Positions 1-15,425 of a stretch of DNA of 64,000 nucleotides are shown here, one piece after another. This DNA is from Tetrahymena thermophila SB210 (lineage: Eukaryota > Ciliophora > Oligohymenophorea > Hymenostomatida > Tetrahymenidae). The notes below the pieces were generated by a model that was not told the origin of the DNA, made no database searches, and saw only the letters and a program-made list of their open reading frames with translations. Positions within the stretch are counted from its first letter, which is position 1. Each line of letters starts with the position of its first letter. The stretch is taken from assembly GCF_000189635.1 (NCBI RefSeq), contig NW_002476542.1, positions 172,827 through 236,826 on the forward strand, in the 5' to 3' direction. A program made the translations under genes and the position numbers.

Positions 1-122
1 CTGAAGATTCATTTAGCTTTTAGAATTAGATTTACTATGGGTATGCTAAAACTAATGAATAGAAAAAGTATGTTAAATTTGATGAAAAATTCTTCAACAA
101 CAATCAAATGGAAGAAATGTGA
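1..122 (+). CDS. 3' end of an unrecognised gene
   Basis: From base 3 a frame stays open to a TGA at 120-122 and encodes about 39 residues ending in NNNQMEEM. TAG codons in it are read as Gln. The composition (acidic, Asn/Gln-rich, several Tyr and Phe) resembles other coding sequence in the window, whereas the other two + frames give poorer peptides. The start and most of the gene lie outside the window, so no function can be proposed. It could also be a chance open frame. Confidence 0.4.
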
Positions 123-482
123 TTTACAAATTGATATTTTTTTCAAGAAGATCTCTAATAAATTTAAACAAAATAGAAGGCTCAGGCAGAGCAATTAATT
201 AGATGTATATTAAATAACTATAAACCCTTTATATCAATCACTCACTATAAAAAATTTTGGTAACTTGTAATATATTTTTTATATATTTAAGATAGTATTT
301 TATTATTTTATATTAATCAAATCAAATAATAATATTTATTTTACAAACACATTATTTTAGAATAAAATTTAGAAGACTTTTTTCTATTTATTAATTTTGA
401 TTTAAATTATTTATTGGGTTCATTATTTATTCTAGATATGAAGGACAATATTTTCAATTTTATTTCTTTATAAAATTATTTT
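123..482. other. Intergenic, between convergent genes
   Basis: AT-rich spacer between the end of the + strand gene and the end of the - strand FAM192A-like gene. It should hold the 3' untranslated regions of both. I see no further gene. Confidence 0.5.
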
Positions 483-1441
483 TCATTCAGAATCAGATGA
501 TGAAGAGTATCCCAAAACTGCTGCTAGATTTTTTACTTCTTTTTTAGGTGCTTCTTTGCTATCATTTTTGCTAATATTTGGCTCTACAGCTGATGGCTTA
601 GATTCATCTTACTAGGAATCATTAGGTTTTATCTTTTTTTAGGAAGATGAAGAATCTTATTTTGTTATTGCATTTTATGAATCACTCCTTTCCCTTTTTA
701 TATTTAAGTTATTATCTTCCTTGCTATTGTTTGACTCAGAAATCTTTTTAGCTCTGACTTACACCTTTTATTAAAAAGAATAATTTATATTTTAAGTATT
801 TGGAATACTAAAAAAATACTTTATTATTTAGCTTTAAGGATACTGCTTAATCTGACTATTTCACAAGACTTACTTCAACTTTTTCTTTGTCTTCAATGGT
901 CACGATGGTTTTGGCACGGGAATTGTGTTTTCCAAAAAGTATATAATTTTTATAAAGATAAATAAGACCTCAAATAAATAAAATTAAAATAAATAAAAGA
1001 TGAATGAATGAATAAATATTTATCTTAAACGCTTCGAGATCATTTAAATCTTGTCTTTCTATTGCTTGTTATTTCTCTCTTAAAGAATTAAAATAGTTGA
1101 AATGATCGAAATCTTCTTCGTTATAAAGCTCACCTTTGAAGCTATCCTCTAATAAAAAATTATAAATAAATTTAAATAATAGTTAATTATTTATTATAAG
1201 TTACTTAGCATGTACAAATTATTCTACATCTTCTAGTCTTCTTTCTTCTAATTGCTGTTATTATTATTTGGCCCTCTTTATTCATATCTTTCTCTGATCT
1301 TTTCATATTTTTCATTTTTCTCTTTTGCTTGCTCTCTAAGAGGCTTAAACTCTTAATTCTATCATAAAAAAATAAAATTAATTAATTAATTTGCTACCAT
1401 TATCAATCTATTTTATGAATAAAGATGTTTACATTTGACAT
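483..1441 (-). CDS. PSME3IP1/FAM192A (NIP30)-like nuclear protein
   Basis: Small - strand gene of about 237 residues. Proposed exons, 5' to 3': 1441-1433, 1358-1205, 1148-1031, 968-820, 764-483; the stop is TGA (483-485 on the + strand). The start exon encodes only M-S-N. The charged N-terminal half contains EFKPLREQAKEKNEKYEK and NEEDFDHFNYFNSLREKQ, which has the layout of the NIP30 N-terminal domain (a PLxERL-like segment, then an acidic 'DEDEvxFLdev'-like segment and a charged helix). The C-terminus ends GYSSSSDSE, like the GAYS..SDSE segment of FAM192A. In animals this protein binds the proteasome activator PSME3 in the nucleus; the role here is inferred from similarity only. The phases of exons 3 and 4 disagree by one base at the 968/1031 junction, so that splice or the sequence there is unresolved. 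Confidence 0.5.
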
Positions 1442-2382
1442 TTTTTGTTATTGATTAAGTCTATCTATTTTTAATTTATTTATTAGTATTTTTAATTATC
1501 AAATCAAATTTGTATAAATTTTTATGTAGGAATGAATGTATTAAAGATATTAAATCATACATTCTACTAATCTAAAAAATAGATGCATTTAATTATAAAA
1601 AAATCAATTAAAAACAATGAATCATTTATATATTTTTTTAGTTATAAAATTATTATTGCAAACAGAAATAATTACTTATCAGCTTAAAAATAAATATTTA
1701 TTTTATCATAATGATATTGTTTTGCTTCTAAACATATTTTTAATTACCAAAAAAAATTTTAGTTGACAAAATAGTTAAATAAAACTTTTGAATTTTAAAA
1801 GAAACAAAATATGAAAAAGTTGGAGAAAAGTAAATATATTTTACTCAAAAATTTTTGAATAATCAAATTTTTTAAAAAATAATTAATAAAAGAAAGACCT
1901 TTAATCAAATCTTAGTCAAAAAATTAATTAACAAAAATGATTAAACATTTGTTTCAATTATTTTTTAGAATATTGACTGATTATTAATAATTAATAGAAA
2001 CTAATTAATAATATAATTATTTACTTATTTGTTTCTTTTTACCAATTAAATGCTTATTAAATTAGCTACTATTGTTTAATTTAATAGCTTAAAATTAAAA
2101 TTGATTGATTAATTGATTAACTGATTGATAATAGACATATTATTAGGTTATTATATTTGTTATAAAGGGATAAATACTTATTTTGGTAATTAATTGGACT
2201 ATAAAAAGAAGAGTGTTGTTTACAAGATATAAACAAAGATTGTAAAACTAATATGCTTTGATAGATTTATATAAATAATCTAAATTAATTATTCCAAGTT
2301 GCTTTATTTTCATTATTAAATTATTAGCTAGTTAATTTTGCATTCAAAAAATTATTAGATAAAATATTTTATTAATAATTGA
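1442..2382. other. Intergenic AT-rich spacer
   Basis: Nearly pure A/T sequence upstream of the FAM192A-like gene and downstream of Rpt6. All frames are short or low complexity. No gene or structured RNA was recognised. Confidence 0.5.
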
Positions 2383-4666
<2,284 letters not shown>

Positions 4667-6854
4667 CTGATTTAATTACTAAAAAACTTTTATTTTTTTG
4701 ATATTCTTTATGAATAGGTTTGCTTTAGTTTTTCTCTAAATTTCTTATTTGAAATGATTTGTTTTATATAAAAAGCAATATTTTTTATTTTTTTTATTGT
4801 TCTGAGATATATTGCTTGCTAATCTATATAAACTAGATACATAAATTACTATATAATTAATTAAAAATTAAAAATCTATTCATATATTAATGAATGACAA
4901 ACTGAATGACTGACTTATAACATACAAAAAAAACAAACAAATTATTTATTTTTAAATATCAAAATATCTGTTTTTCAAATAAGTGCATTTATACTATTTT
5001 GCTATTCTTAAATCTTCCTATTCATTTATGAAAGAAGATTACATTAATTATCTTTTTATTGATTTCTACTCGTGAGATAAGATCTTTATGATAATACATA
5101 CAATAATTACTACTAGATTGCCTTTATTCTCCGAAGATCAGAAAGTCCTCATTTAAAGATTCTCTATTAAGATATTAATAATATCATATTTTTTATCGTT
5201 TCTTTTTGTTTTTAGCTACCATTTATATAATAATTAGATTGTAAAACATCTACTAGCATTATAAATTTAACTTAAATATCAAAATTTATTTTTTAAATAT
5301 GACTAAAAATTATTTTTTTATTTTTTTAAAATAAATTGGTTAATCTAAATATTTCTATTTATTTAACAAATTACAATTAATTTTAGATAATATTTTAAGG
5401 ATAAAGTTTTAGTTAAAACAAAAAAATAATGAAAAAAATATCTAAGTAAACTTTAATTAATTCTATTTTAATTTAAATTTTATTATCAATAAATATTTTT
5501 CATAAAGAATAAGGAAATTCAAATTTTTTGTTGTCATTGAATAATTAAAATACTAAAATATTTTAACACGAATGAATTTGAATTTGTAAATTTTGCAATA
5601 ACCTAATAAATAGTTTTAAATATAAAACAGTAAATATAATTTAATAGTATTTTTAAAAGAAGTTCTTTAATCTCATTTTAATATGCTTGATACATTATTT
5701 ATATTATTTATGTTTGCTTTCTGAAAAAACTCTTCTATGATTAAAATCCATAAATCATATTTATGTTGTATTAATAATATATTTATCTTTAAATAAATTA
5801 ATATAAAAAAAATTCATTTAAAAAATGTTTTTCATCTACTTTAATAAAATAAAGTAAATTTAAAAAAATAACACTTTTAAAGTAAAATAAGTAATATTGA
5901 TTCTACCAATTAAATTTAATTAGTAGTATATCATGTATCATAAATTTATTAAATTTTATAAAAGATAATTATCCATCCACATCAACTTGTTAGTAATAGT
6001 GAACTTAAAAATATAGCAAACAATAGACTATTTTAACTGTTAGTAAATAAGTTGAAATCTGTTTTTAAATAGATACCTTAATTAAATAAATACACACAAC
6101 AAATCAAATTTATTTTAATAAACAATTTTTTTAAATTAAAATTTGATTTTTTTATTTTTTCTATTATTATGATAAAATATATTACTATTTTGTATTTTTC
6201 ATATTTTTGAAAAAAAGAACTACATTTTTTTCTTATGTTACTTAATAATATACACCTTAACATTTTTAAAAATTGATATACCCATATTTATTTGATAGAG
6301 AGTTTTATGCTCTCTGTATCTCAAAATATTTTAGCTATTTTAAAAAAATTATTTAATTATATCACTGATGAAATTTTACAATATCCTATTTATATATTTC
6401 TCTTTTAATATTTAATTGAAATAACACAATATTTTAATTAATATAAATTGTAAGCAAATACAAAAAATATAAAGCATTTACATAATTTAGATATGAGTAT
6501 TTATTTTTTTTATAAGGTAAAGATAAGTTAGATTAATATTTTACATAATTTTTTTTGTTACATAAATATGGAAGTATAATGTTATCAATCATATTTTTTA
6601 GCTTAAATATATATATAGATTCATTTAGTACCAATGCATATATGTAATCAAAGTCTTCGAGAAAATGTGTAAGTAGAGATAAACAAACAACTACAAAAAG
6701 TACTATCAATAGCTAGTACTGACTCATAAACGAACATTTTATAAATTGAAGATAAACAAGAAATTTATTACAAAAAAGCAAGATAATTTGAGGTAAAATC
6801 AATAAACATAAAAACTGTATTTTTAATATCTATTTAATAATAATTGGCATTTTA
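4667..6854. other. Divergent intergenic region, AT-rich
   Basis: Over 2 kb between the divergently transcribed Rpt6 and the gene at 6855, so both promoters should lie here. Short frames at about 5030-5260 (both strands) are broken by TGA within 20 codons and show no family signature. The last ~200 bp before 6855 is probably 5' untranslated region. One clear inverted repeat is listed separately. Confidence 0.5.
6291..6325. repeat. Imperfect inverted repeat (hairpin)
   Basis: GATAGAGAG at 6294-6302 faces CTCTCTGTATC at 6310-6320 across a short AT loop, with one bulged base. TTTGA/TCAAA extends the stem at the outside. It is unusual in the otherwise featureless spacer. It could be a small RNA hairpin, a factor-binding palindrome or chance. 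Confidence 0.45.
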
Positions 6855-9800
6855 ATGAAGAAGGTTTTTACTAACTCAATTCTATTTATTTTAATATTTA
6901 TTTTAAAGTCCATAAATGGATAGTTAGACCAATTAGATGAAATTGAACAATACATCTAATCTAAACTAAACAAATAAGGCATTGATAATAACTACGATAA
7001 TGACATTTTTAATACTCCAACCACAAATGATAATAATAATAATAATAATAATAAAAAAGGTGATAATGGGAAACAATTATCACCTGAAAAATGCAATTAT
7101 AGTTAACTTGAATTCTTAAAGGATTTTAGTTATAACATAACAGAGTAAGGAGTCATTAACGCTACTGGGCTTACTGATACAGTGATTGTTAATGATATTG
7201 ATTTAGATATGATTTAGTGCTCATCTTTCAAAATTATCTTCAACAATATGTTTTTTCTTAAAATTAATGGAATTAAGGCTACAAATTAAGTGTTTTAGGG
7301 GAGTATTAACTCACCAAGTAGCAGGAGAGTAAATCAGCAGCTATTTTATTTTAAAAATGTCAACAAAGTTTAATTGGAAAATGTGGATTTTTACAATGTT
7401 ACTCTGAATAATGTTATAATATTTGAAATAGATTAAAATGTCAAATATTTTGGTCTTAGTTCAGTGCAAATGAGATATATCTCCACAGATTAACTATTTT
7501 TATAAGCGAAGAAGTTCGAAATAATCAAAATAGAAAACATCACTTTTTAGAATATTAAGTAAAACGAATATATGAGAATATTTTACTTGTAGTCAGGCAC
7601 AGGGGTAGAGTTAGTAGACGTATTTATGAACGGGAGACAAGACATTTCTTTAGAGGGATTCTTTTGCTTTATAGATATAAAAAATGTAAAAATAGAAAAC
7701 TTGAAATTAGAAAATGTGTTTCTTATTATGAGCATGGAGTATTACACAAGTAAAATAGAGAGTAATTTTTTAATTTATTCATGCTATTTATATATCTTGA
7801 ACAATTTACAGTTTAAGTTAAACTTTTTAATTTTATCTGACTGTTTTTATATTATTTTAGTCAATGATTTCCCATCAGTCTTCAGGTTTTTCGGTATTTC
7901 ATACTTGAGGATAAATAAGTTTAGGATAACGGATTGCTAAATAGCACATAGTTTTTTGATGATGAACATAAATCCATTTGCTTTTTACGATTCTCAAAAT
8001 GCAATGAAAGGATAGTCCTAGAAAAACAATATTGAGTTCGACTAGATTTATTTTGACAATATTAAAATAAACTATGACAAAGAGTATATAGAAGAAATGA
8101 TTTATTTAAGAAAAAGCTAGATAAATCATGGATTTATTAATATTTTGTCTTCGAATTATGAGAACGGTCAGGAATCTTTAATTGATTTAAAGTTGAATAA
8201 TGCAGTTTTTAAAGATATACAGAAAGCAAGAATGAACGACAATGATGCTGGAGGAATTTTTAATTTTATGAATTACAAGAATATTTAGCTTGTAAATATT
8301 ACAGTTGAAAATTGCCACTCTCCTAATGCTATTATTAAGATAATGAAAGGTGATATTATAGTAATTAAAGATTCAAAATTAATAAACAATTCAGTTTCTT
8401 ACCAAGGAGGAGGTATAGTCCATATTAAAGTTTCCAATAACATAATTATACGCTAGACTAAATTTATCAATAATTAATCTACTGAAGGAGGCGCCATACA
8501 TAGCGAATTTATAGGATATTTTAAAGTATAAGATAGCTTATTTCAAGATAACGTGGCAAGACTAGGAAATGGAGGAGCAATAAATGCCATACATGTTAAG
8601 CTTATTTATGTAAAAAGCACTATTTTCGACAGCAACGTTTCAGTGAAAGCAGGAGGATCACTTTACATAAAATCCAGTCATTATTTTGGATGTGTAGGAT
8701 TTTCGAATATAACTGCAATAAATAATAAATATGAAAAAGAGTATAACGCTTAGTATGGCGGATTTGCTTTTATTTAAGAAACTCATACAGTAATAGTAAA
8801 TGACACTCACGTTAGAGATTTTTACTCTGAAATAACAGGCGGAGCTTTTTATTTTAGTGAAATTTACAATATGAGTCTCTCTGGTATCACTATTTACAAC
8901 TGTTCTAGCTCTTAGTATGCAGGTGCTGCATTTTTAAGCAAAATAGGGTTACCTAATTTAGGAGGCTCAACTTTTTTAAAACCTAAAATAACCATGTAAA
9001 TAGAAAATTGCAAGTCTTACTTTGGAGGAGGTTTATTTATATAGAATGATGATATTAATTTAGACCTATCTAATATCACATTTATAAATAATTTTGGTAA
9101 AATAGAAGGTCATGATTCAATTTAAAATTTCTAATCATTAGTTGTGTAAAAAATTCAAGAATCTAACTCTGATTTGCTTAATAGTCATAAGAATGTACCA
9201 TTTTAAAGATCGATGTCAGATTGGAGTGTAGAAATAAAAGATTTTCGGAGTGGAAGCAAAGTTTTATTTGAGTTTCACATATTCGCTCTTCAAATTGATG
9301 ACATAAATACAAAAATATCGATAAATCCAAATCCGGAGCATAAAGGATATGAAGATGTAAAAAATGGATCATATGAGATTATAGATGAAAACAATTGGGA
9401 GTCTTAAAGCAAATCTTAACAGTCTCAAATTAGAAATTAAAGTAGAAAAAACAGAGATATATCCGATTTTCTATAAATATAAAAAGTAGATGAGAATGAT
9501 GCCTCTCATTACATTTCCCTTTTACAAGAGGTGGATTTATAATCTAAATTTTTTGCTTATTCATCATATTTCATCAAGTAAATTGATCAGTTAATTAATA
9601 AATTATTTTAAATTGTTTTTTATTTAATTAAATTATTTTTTATTTTATCTTTTCTGACATTTTTTGCTGGAAATAACCTAAAAAAAATGTTATTTAAAAA
9701 CAGGGGAAATGATAAAAGGAGATTAAAGTTCTCATTAAAAATGAGATATCCTTATTACCAAGATTAAATTTTTGATGATAATTTTAATGTTCAAGTCAAT

Positions 9801-12386
9801 ATTTAGTTTAGAGACTGTAAGGAGGGAGAGTTTCGAATGAACTACTAAGCTGAAATTTGTTATTAATGCCCGTACAGCACATATTCATTTGAAAAGCCTA
9901 CTGATATGACAACTTGTAAAAATAAAGTAAATTACTTTCTTTTATTTAATAATTTTAAATTAGAATCATTTTTTTTATTAAAGCCAAATGGTGTTAATAG
10001 CAGCTATGGAAATTATTGGAATTTAGAAAAGGGATTTTGGAGAAGTGAATCAAAACCTGAAGTGCTTGTGGAGTGTTCAAACTTAAAAGAAAATTGTAAG
10101 GGGGGAGATTAATTTGACAATTTTCTTTGCTCTGAGGGGTAAAAAATTTTTATTAAATTAAAAAAAAATAAATATTTTTTTTTGTTAATTTCAGGCATAT
10201 TGGACCTTTATGTGAAGAATGTGATAGTAGCAGATAATTTTGGAATGAAACTTATGCTAAAACAGGGCTTTTTAGCTGCACAAAATGTAAAGATATAAAA
10301 AATAACAAGCTAATTATTTTAGGAGTGTGTTTGGCTTTGTTATCACTACTTATCATTATACTTTTTAGTACTTATAAAAAGGTTACAAACAATATTTATA
10401 GGTAAATTATTTATATTAAGGGAGAGAGATATTACAACAATTTTCATGAATTTTTTTTATTAGATGAGAAAAGTTATATTACAGTTAATTATTTTAAAAG
10501 TTGAGGTTGAAAAATTCAATCAAATAAAAGTTACTCAATTTTAAATGAAAAAATTCCACCTATTTCTATTTTTAATCATTCGTTATCTAAATATTATTTT
10601 CATGAAAAAGAATTAAAATTGATTAAACTGATATTGAATTACAATTAATTTTCATGCTTTTGATATTTCAAATCTAAAAAATATGGACATTTTTATTTAT
10701 TTTATCAAATCTCTTTTATATTACAGATACTATTTGACGAAGATGAAAATATGCTATATTGGTAGCTCTTACTACAAAATGACTCTTTCAACAGCTTATT
10801 TAAAGATCTTTCTTAATTTTTTATAAACAATCTAGATGTCTCAACTAATCAGATTCAAAGATTTTAGAGATATTTTAGTTGTAAGCAATATTGTTGGGCA
10901 ACCTTTGTAAACCGTATTTTTTTCAGTGGATTGTTGGCTTTCTGAGTATATGAGCAGTAAGAAGGAACTCATTGAAACTAAGATTCTATTTGTCATTTTA
11001 GCTCCATTTATATTTGTAATTGTAATAAGTGGAATATCGTTTTTAATAAATAAATTTAATAAGAAAATCAACATTAACAAAATCAAATATATAACAAATA
11101 CAGTAATCATTTATGGTTTGATTAACATATTTAGTATCAATTGCTTTAGAATTCTTGTCAACACTTTATTCTGCAGAGAAATTGGTTAAAAACTTTATTT
11201 AAAAATAGATCTCACTATCTAGTGTGATGATAACTAAGAATTGGTTTAAAGATAGCTATTTTTATACTTTCCATCTTGTGTTCTTTGGACCTTTTTGGTA
11301 CCTTCTATAATATTCTATGGGTTATTTAAATAAAGATCTCGTTTAAACAATATTGCAGTAAGATATAAATATGGCTTCCTGTATAACGAATATAAAAACG
11401 AATATTTCTACTGGGATTTTATTCGAATGGCAAAGAATATCGTCCTTCTCATAATAGCGAATCAATATCAAAGCAATAGTATGTGGATTTTTTCTATCAT
11501 ATCTATTGTAATTACCTAACTTTACACAGTCTGCTTAATAATCATACGCCCGTTTAACACTTCTCATTTGAATAAATAAGAATTTTAAAGTAGTGTTTTA
11601 GTTTCAATAACTTTTTTTGCTAGCTTAATGATGAGTTTGCAAGAAAATATGAATTCTTATAGGCTTACAGATATTGATTATTAGAATAAAAAGATTGGTA
11701 GCTATAATGATAACCAAGATAACTTAATTTATATGATTGGAGTTTTTGTTGCTTTTTTGATTTGCGCATTTTCAGTTAAAACTATATTTAATATCTTTAC
11801 CAGCTTTTTTGAAAGGCGGTTACTATTTTCAAAAATTATGGCATGCATTTTCAACAGATCAGTGAGTTTTAGGACATTTGTCAACATTAAAAAGCTGAGA
11901 AAGCTCTTTGAAGGAATTGTAGAATTTTCAAAAACAGAAAACAGATCAAAATATGATGAATCTTTGAAGAATTTTATGATAAGATATAAAAATATGAGTG
12001 TAAGCGAATAAGCTAAATTAAAATATTAAATATCTTAAACTCCTTAGTTGCAAAATATATTTACTTAAAATGAACTAAACAACAAAAACAAAGAAAATAT
12101 TGAAATGTCATAGTCTATAAGCTTAAAGATGAACAATCGAACATAGAAAAATATATTTAGTATTTTCTAAAAATATTCAAGCAGTGTATTATCTGAGAAA
12201 GAATCTGGTATAAATTAGGACCATAACTAAGAACAGAAAAATAATAAAAATATTTAATTTGCTTAAGTATCATATAACCAAATTACCTAAATTGTTTCTT
12301 CTCAAATTATCAGTAGCAACAGCAGTGATTCGCTTAAAGCTCACCTAATATCTTATTAAAATGAAAATTAGAAATCAGAAAATTGA
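6855..12386 (+). CDS. Large secreted/membrane protein with GGA-type beta-helix, Cys-rich module and multi-pass domain
   Basis: 1716 aa from exons 6855-10138, 10195-10401 and 10727-12386 (sum 5151 nt, in frame). It starts with a signal peptide (MKKVFTNSILFILIFILKS), then a poly-Asn tract. Residues ~350-800 hold repeated Gly-Gly motifs (EGGAIH, GNGGAINA, KAGGSLYI, TGGAFYF, FGGGLF) with FxxN-type tetrapeptides (FINN, FQDN, FDSN). This pattern is typical of parallel beta-helices and resembles the GGAI/FxxN repeats of chlamydial Pmp proteins. A Cys-rich part follows (CPYSTYSF; EGHIGPLCEECD, split by intron 1). About eight hydrophobic membrane segments come next, the first being LIILGVCLALLSLLIIILF. 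The tail is polar, Asn/Gln/Ser-rich and probably cytoplasmic. The C-terminal half matches the module order of the array at 38.9-64 kb, so this is a divergent relative. A 126-bp in-frame stretch, 9578-9703, has intron-like composition and GT...AG ends; removing it gives 1674 aa. Function unknown; a surface receptor or adhesin is inference. Confidence 0.85.
7029..7053 (+). repeat. AAT microsatellite (poly-Asn)
   Basis: A run of AAT triplets inside the coding sequence encodes seven to eight consecutive Asn shortly after the signal peptide of the 1716-aa protein. Trinucleotide runs of this kind vary in length easily. Confidence 0.85.
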
Positions 12387-14132
12387 AAAATAAATAAGTG
12401 ATGATGAATTGTTATAAGAATTTTCAGTCAAATATTAATCATCTATTTCAAATTTATATATTATCTATTAAAAATTATTAATTAAAATTTGTGTAAATAA
12501 TAAATAATTACTTCAAGTAGTGTAAATTTGTTTAGTATTGCCAATTAATTAAATTACATAATTATAATCTTAACAATTATTGTTTGTGATATTCAATTAA
12601 AAAACAAGAAAAGAATTTTTCTTTTACTTTCTATTTTTTTAATTTCCCAAATATTAAAAAAAGTGGTATTTTATCAGAAAATTAATAGGTAACACAAATT
12701 TACATAATTTTTTTGTAAGTTTTAACTTTGTAAAGAAAGAATGTAATCTGAAATGGGGTAGAATATTAAATAGATTATTAATTGCTTGCTTTAAAATAAT
12801 TTATTTGAATTTTAATCAATATTTATCCAAGATTGATAAGATTTATGAATGGATTTCTAGTATTTATAAAATTCAAATTTTACTGATTTAAGATAAATAT
12901 AAAATCATATTTATTAGTTTCTACAATATAACATTATAAATAATTTTTTAGTTCTAATATTTGCTTGTGTTAATGAACTGATTTGGCAAAGAAACTATTG
13001 AGCATATTTATTTAATCAATAAAATTTTCTATGAATTTCAACTATTTAAAAATAAAATGGTATTTTCTATATCTGAATGGTTGATAAATGTAGAGTTATA
13101 TTTTTAATTAATGAAAAGAAAATGTTTAATTATTTAGAATTTGCTTGAATATAATTAAATGGATTTTGTAAAATCTTTCAAGCGCATTAAATTAAACAAA
13201 GATATTATATATTATTTTAAAAATGTAATTTTCAGTTTGATTGATGAATGTAGAATAATATTTATTACTATTTAGAAAAAAATGATCAATTTACCAGTTT
13301 TATTTTGTATTTTTTTTAAGTATTCACATGAATTTATTAAATTAATTTGGTAAAATCTTTCAAGCACATTTAAAGCCAGAATATATTATTGATTAATTAT
13401 TAAAGATTTAAATGTCACTTATATATCAAAATTTTGTTAACAATTTACGATTCTAATAGATAAAAACTGAATGATAATATTCCTCTCTTCAGAATAGTAA
13501 GAAAAGTAATAAATTTATTTATTTGTTAAAAAATCCTATAATGAGAAAAGCAATTAATAATACATGAATGATTAAGTTTTTGACTTTATTTAATTTTTAA
13601 ACAGTAAATTTATCAACAACTTTAAAAAGTGATTCAGTGGAATTGTGAATTTAAAAAGCTATTAAAAAGATCTAATATTTTTATTTCATAGTATCTAGAG
13701 AATTTTAGTTGAATTAGTTAATTTTTAAATAGACTTTTTATCAATTAAATACATTATTTTGCTCCATCATAAAATGAAATTTTAACAAGAGTAAAACAAA
13801 CAAAAAATCAATAATCTCAAAGTAAACTGTATTAAATTAAACGGAAAACAAAACAAAAATATCCTTTGGATAATCAATCAAAAAATAAGTTAGAAAGCAA
13901 TAATTCATAAAAACATCTCTTTATAATTGTTATTATTTCAATAAGAAATTTTGTATAAACTTTATTTAATTAAAATTTTATAAACCAGAGATAAATAAGA
14001 AAGAGTCAAGCAAAAGTAAAAGTAAAAGAAAACACGAACCACGTTTTACATTTTCTAGAATTGAAATCATTATAACACGAATATAGAATATAAAATATCA
14101 TAATAACGAAAAATAAAATTAGGCGACAGAGT
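12387..14132. other. Intergenic AT-rich spacer
   Basis: 1.7 kb of A/T-rich sequence between two + strand genes. I found no long frame with protein-like composition on either strand and no recognisable RNA gene. The end nearest 14132 is purine-rich and is probably the 5' untranslated region of the next gene. Confidence 0.5.
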
Positions 14133-15425
14133 ATGATAAGCTCATTTAAGGATAATATAAGTAGCACTTGCAGTACTTAGTCGATAATAATTGATTAAAT
14201 ATCTAAAGATGAATCTAAATCTAAGGTACCATCAAAAAAATAAAAGAAGATTAGCAAATAGAATACTAATTAAGCTAATGAAAATTATGATGAGAAAGAA
14301 TAATAGGAAATAGAGAGATTGCGTTCGTTAGTTAGTCATTATAAAAAGCGTGAATGTGGAGTATAAATTTTATAAGATTATGTTGTGAGCGATGAACCAG
14401 TATTTATTTTATGGGGAAGTTGTGTGCTTGATCTAAGATTAAAGAGAGATTTAGCTTACTAAAAAGATGCTTGCTGGAGTAAATTTATGAAAGTTGATTA
14501 ATTTGAGATATTTAATGATAAATTAAGCTTGTCTATGACCCAATATGCAAGTCCACTCAAGAATATGGAGCACATTTCTTCTCTACTCCTTAGATTTAAT
14601 TTAAAAGAATTTAAAGAACTTGCTGATGCGATATTAGCTTACTAATAAGTTGCTAATTTTATGGTGAGTCAAATAAGCAATCTAAAGAAAGAATATTAGG
14701 GAAAATAGATAGAATTTGAATAAATATTAGCTGATCGATAAGAATAATTCGAATAACTTAAAAGTAATATAATTAAATAGGAAGAAGAGGGTGGATTGCC
14801 TTTTATTGCAATTACTTCTGGATTTAATTACACCCAAGACACAACGGCCTTTAAAAATGCATCAATTAGTAAATCATTTTTAGATCTTATGGGAGGTACT
14901 GCTGAATAGTACATCAATATTAGCCTTAGAAAAGGAGGTCTTGAATTTTTTCAGCCTCTAGATTAAGCAAAATATATAAAAGCCGTGTTAGATTTGATAC
15001 TCTCTCAATAAAATAAATCATATTTTGAAGCGAAGATAAAGACATATGATAATATTGACTTATTTGCTTCAATAGAATCAGAGATATTTACAATCGATAA
15101 TGGTTAATATTCTCCTTTTACAGGAGATAACATCTTGACAATTTAAAGAATTATTTTAAACGAAAATTAATTAAAATCTTTAGAAACAATTAGAAAAAAC
15201 TAAATTTTGAATCCACTTATTGAATGGGAAGAAGACTTTGCATACAGCATTTAATCAGAGCAGCTCGTGGAGAAATTTTATTTAGATTAATCAAAAATTC
15301 TAAAGAAAATGAAAAAGCTGAACAAAATATACAAAAAGAAAGAAGAAAAAAAAAACTTTCCAAATAACGAAGATAATAGCAAATAACCATCTATTAATTC
15401 ATTCGATTCAGGGACTATTAATTGA
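14133..15425 (+). CDS. Hypothetical 430-aa protein with basic N-terminus and coiled coil
   Basis: A single uninterrupted frame from ATG 14133-14135 to TGA 15423-15425, with no intron needed. The first ~60 residues are Ser/Lys/Gln-rich with a basic patch (KVPSKKQKKISKQ). A charged helix follows (EKEQQEIERLRSLVSHYKKR), which gives the outline of a basic-region plus zipper-like N-terminus. Residues ~165-215 form a second predicted coiled coil (ISNLKKEYQGKQIEFEQ). The rest is globular-looking (PFIAITSGFNYTQD, GGLEFFQPLD), and the C-terminus is Lys-rich. The tail after the basic zipper-like part recalls PAS-containing transcription factors, but I cannot identify catalytic or ligand residues, so I assign no function. 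Codon composition is like its neighbours. Confidence 0.7.

Noticed and set aside
5030-5260. Possible small gene in the spacer
   Set aside because: All frames meet TGA within about 20 codons or are low complexity, and no splice chain joins them.
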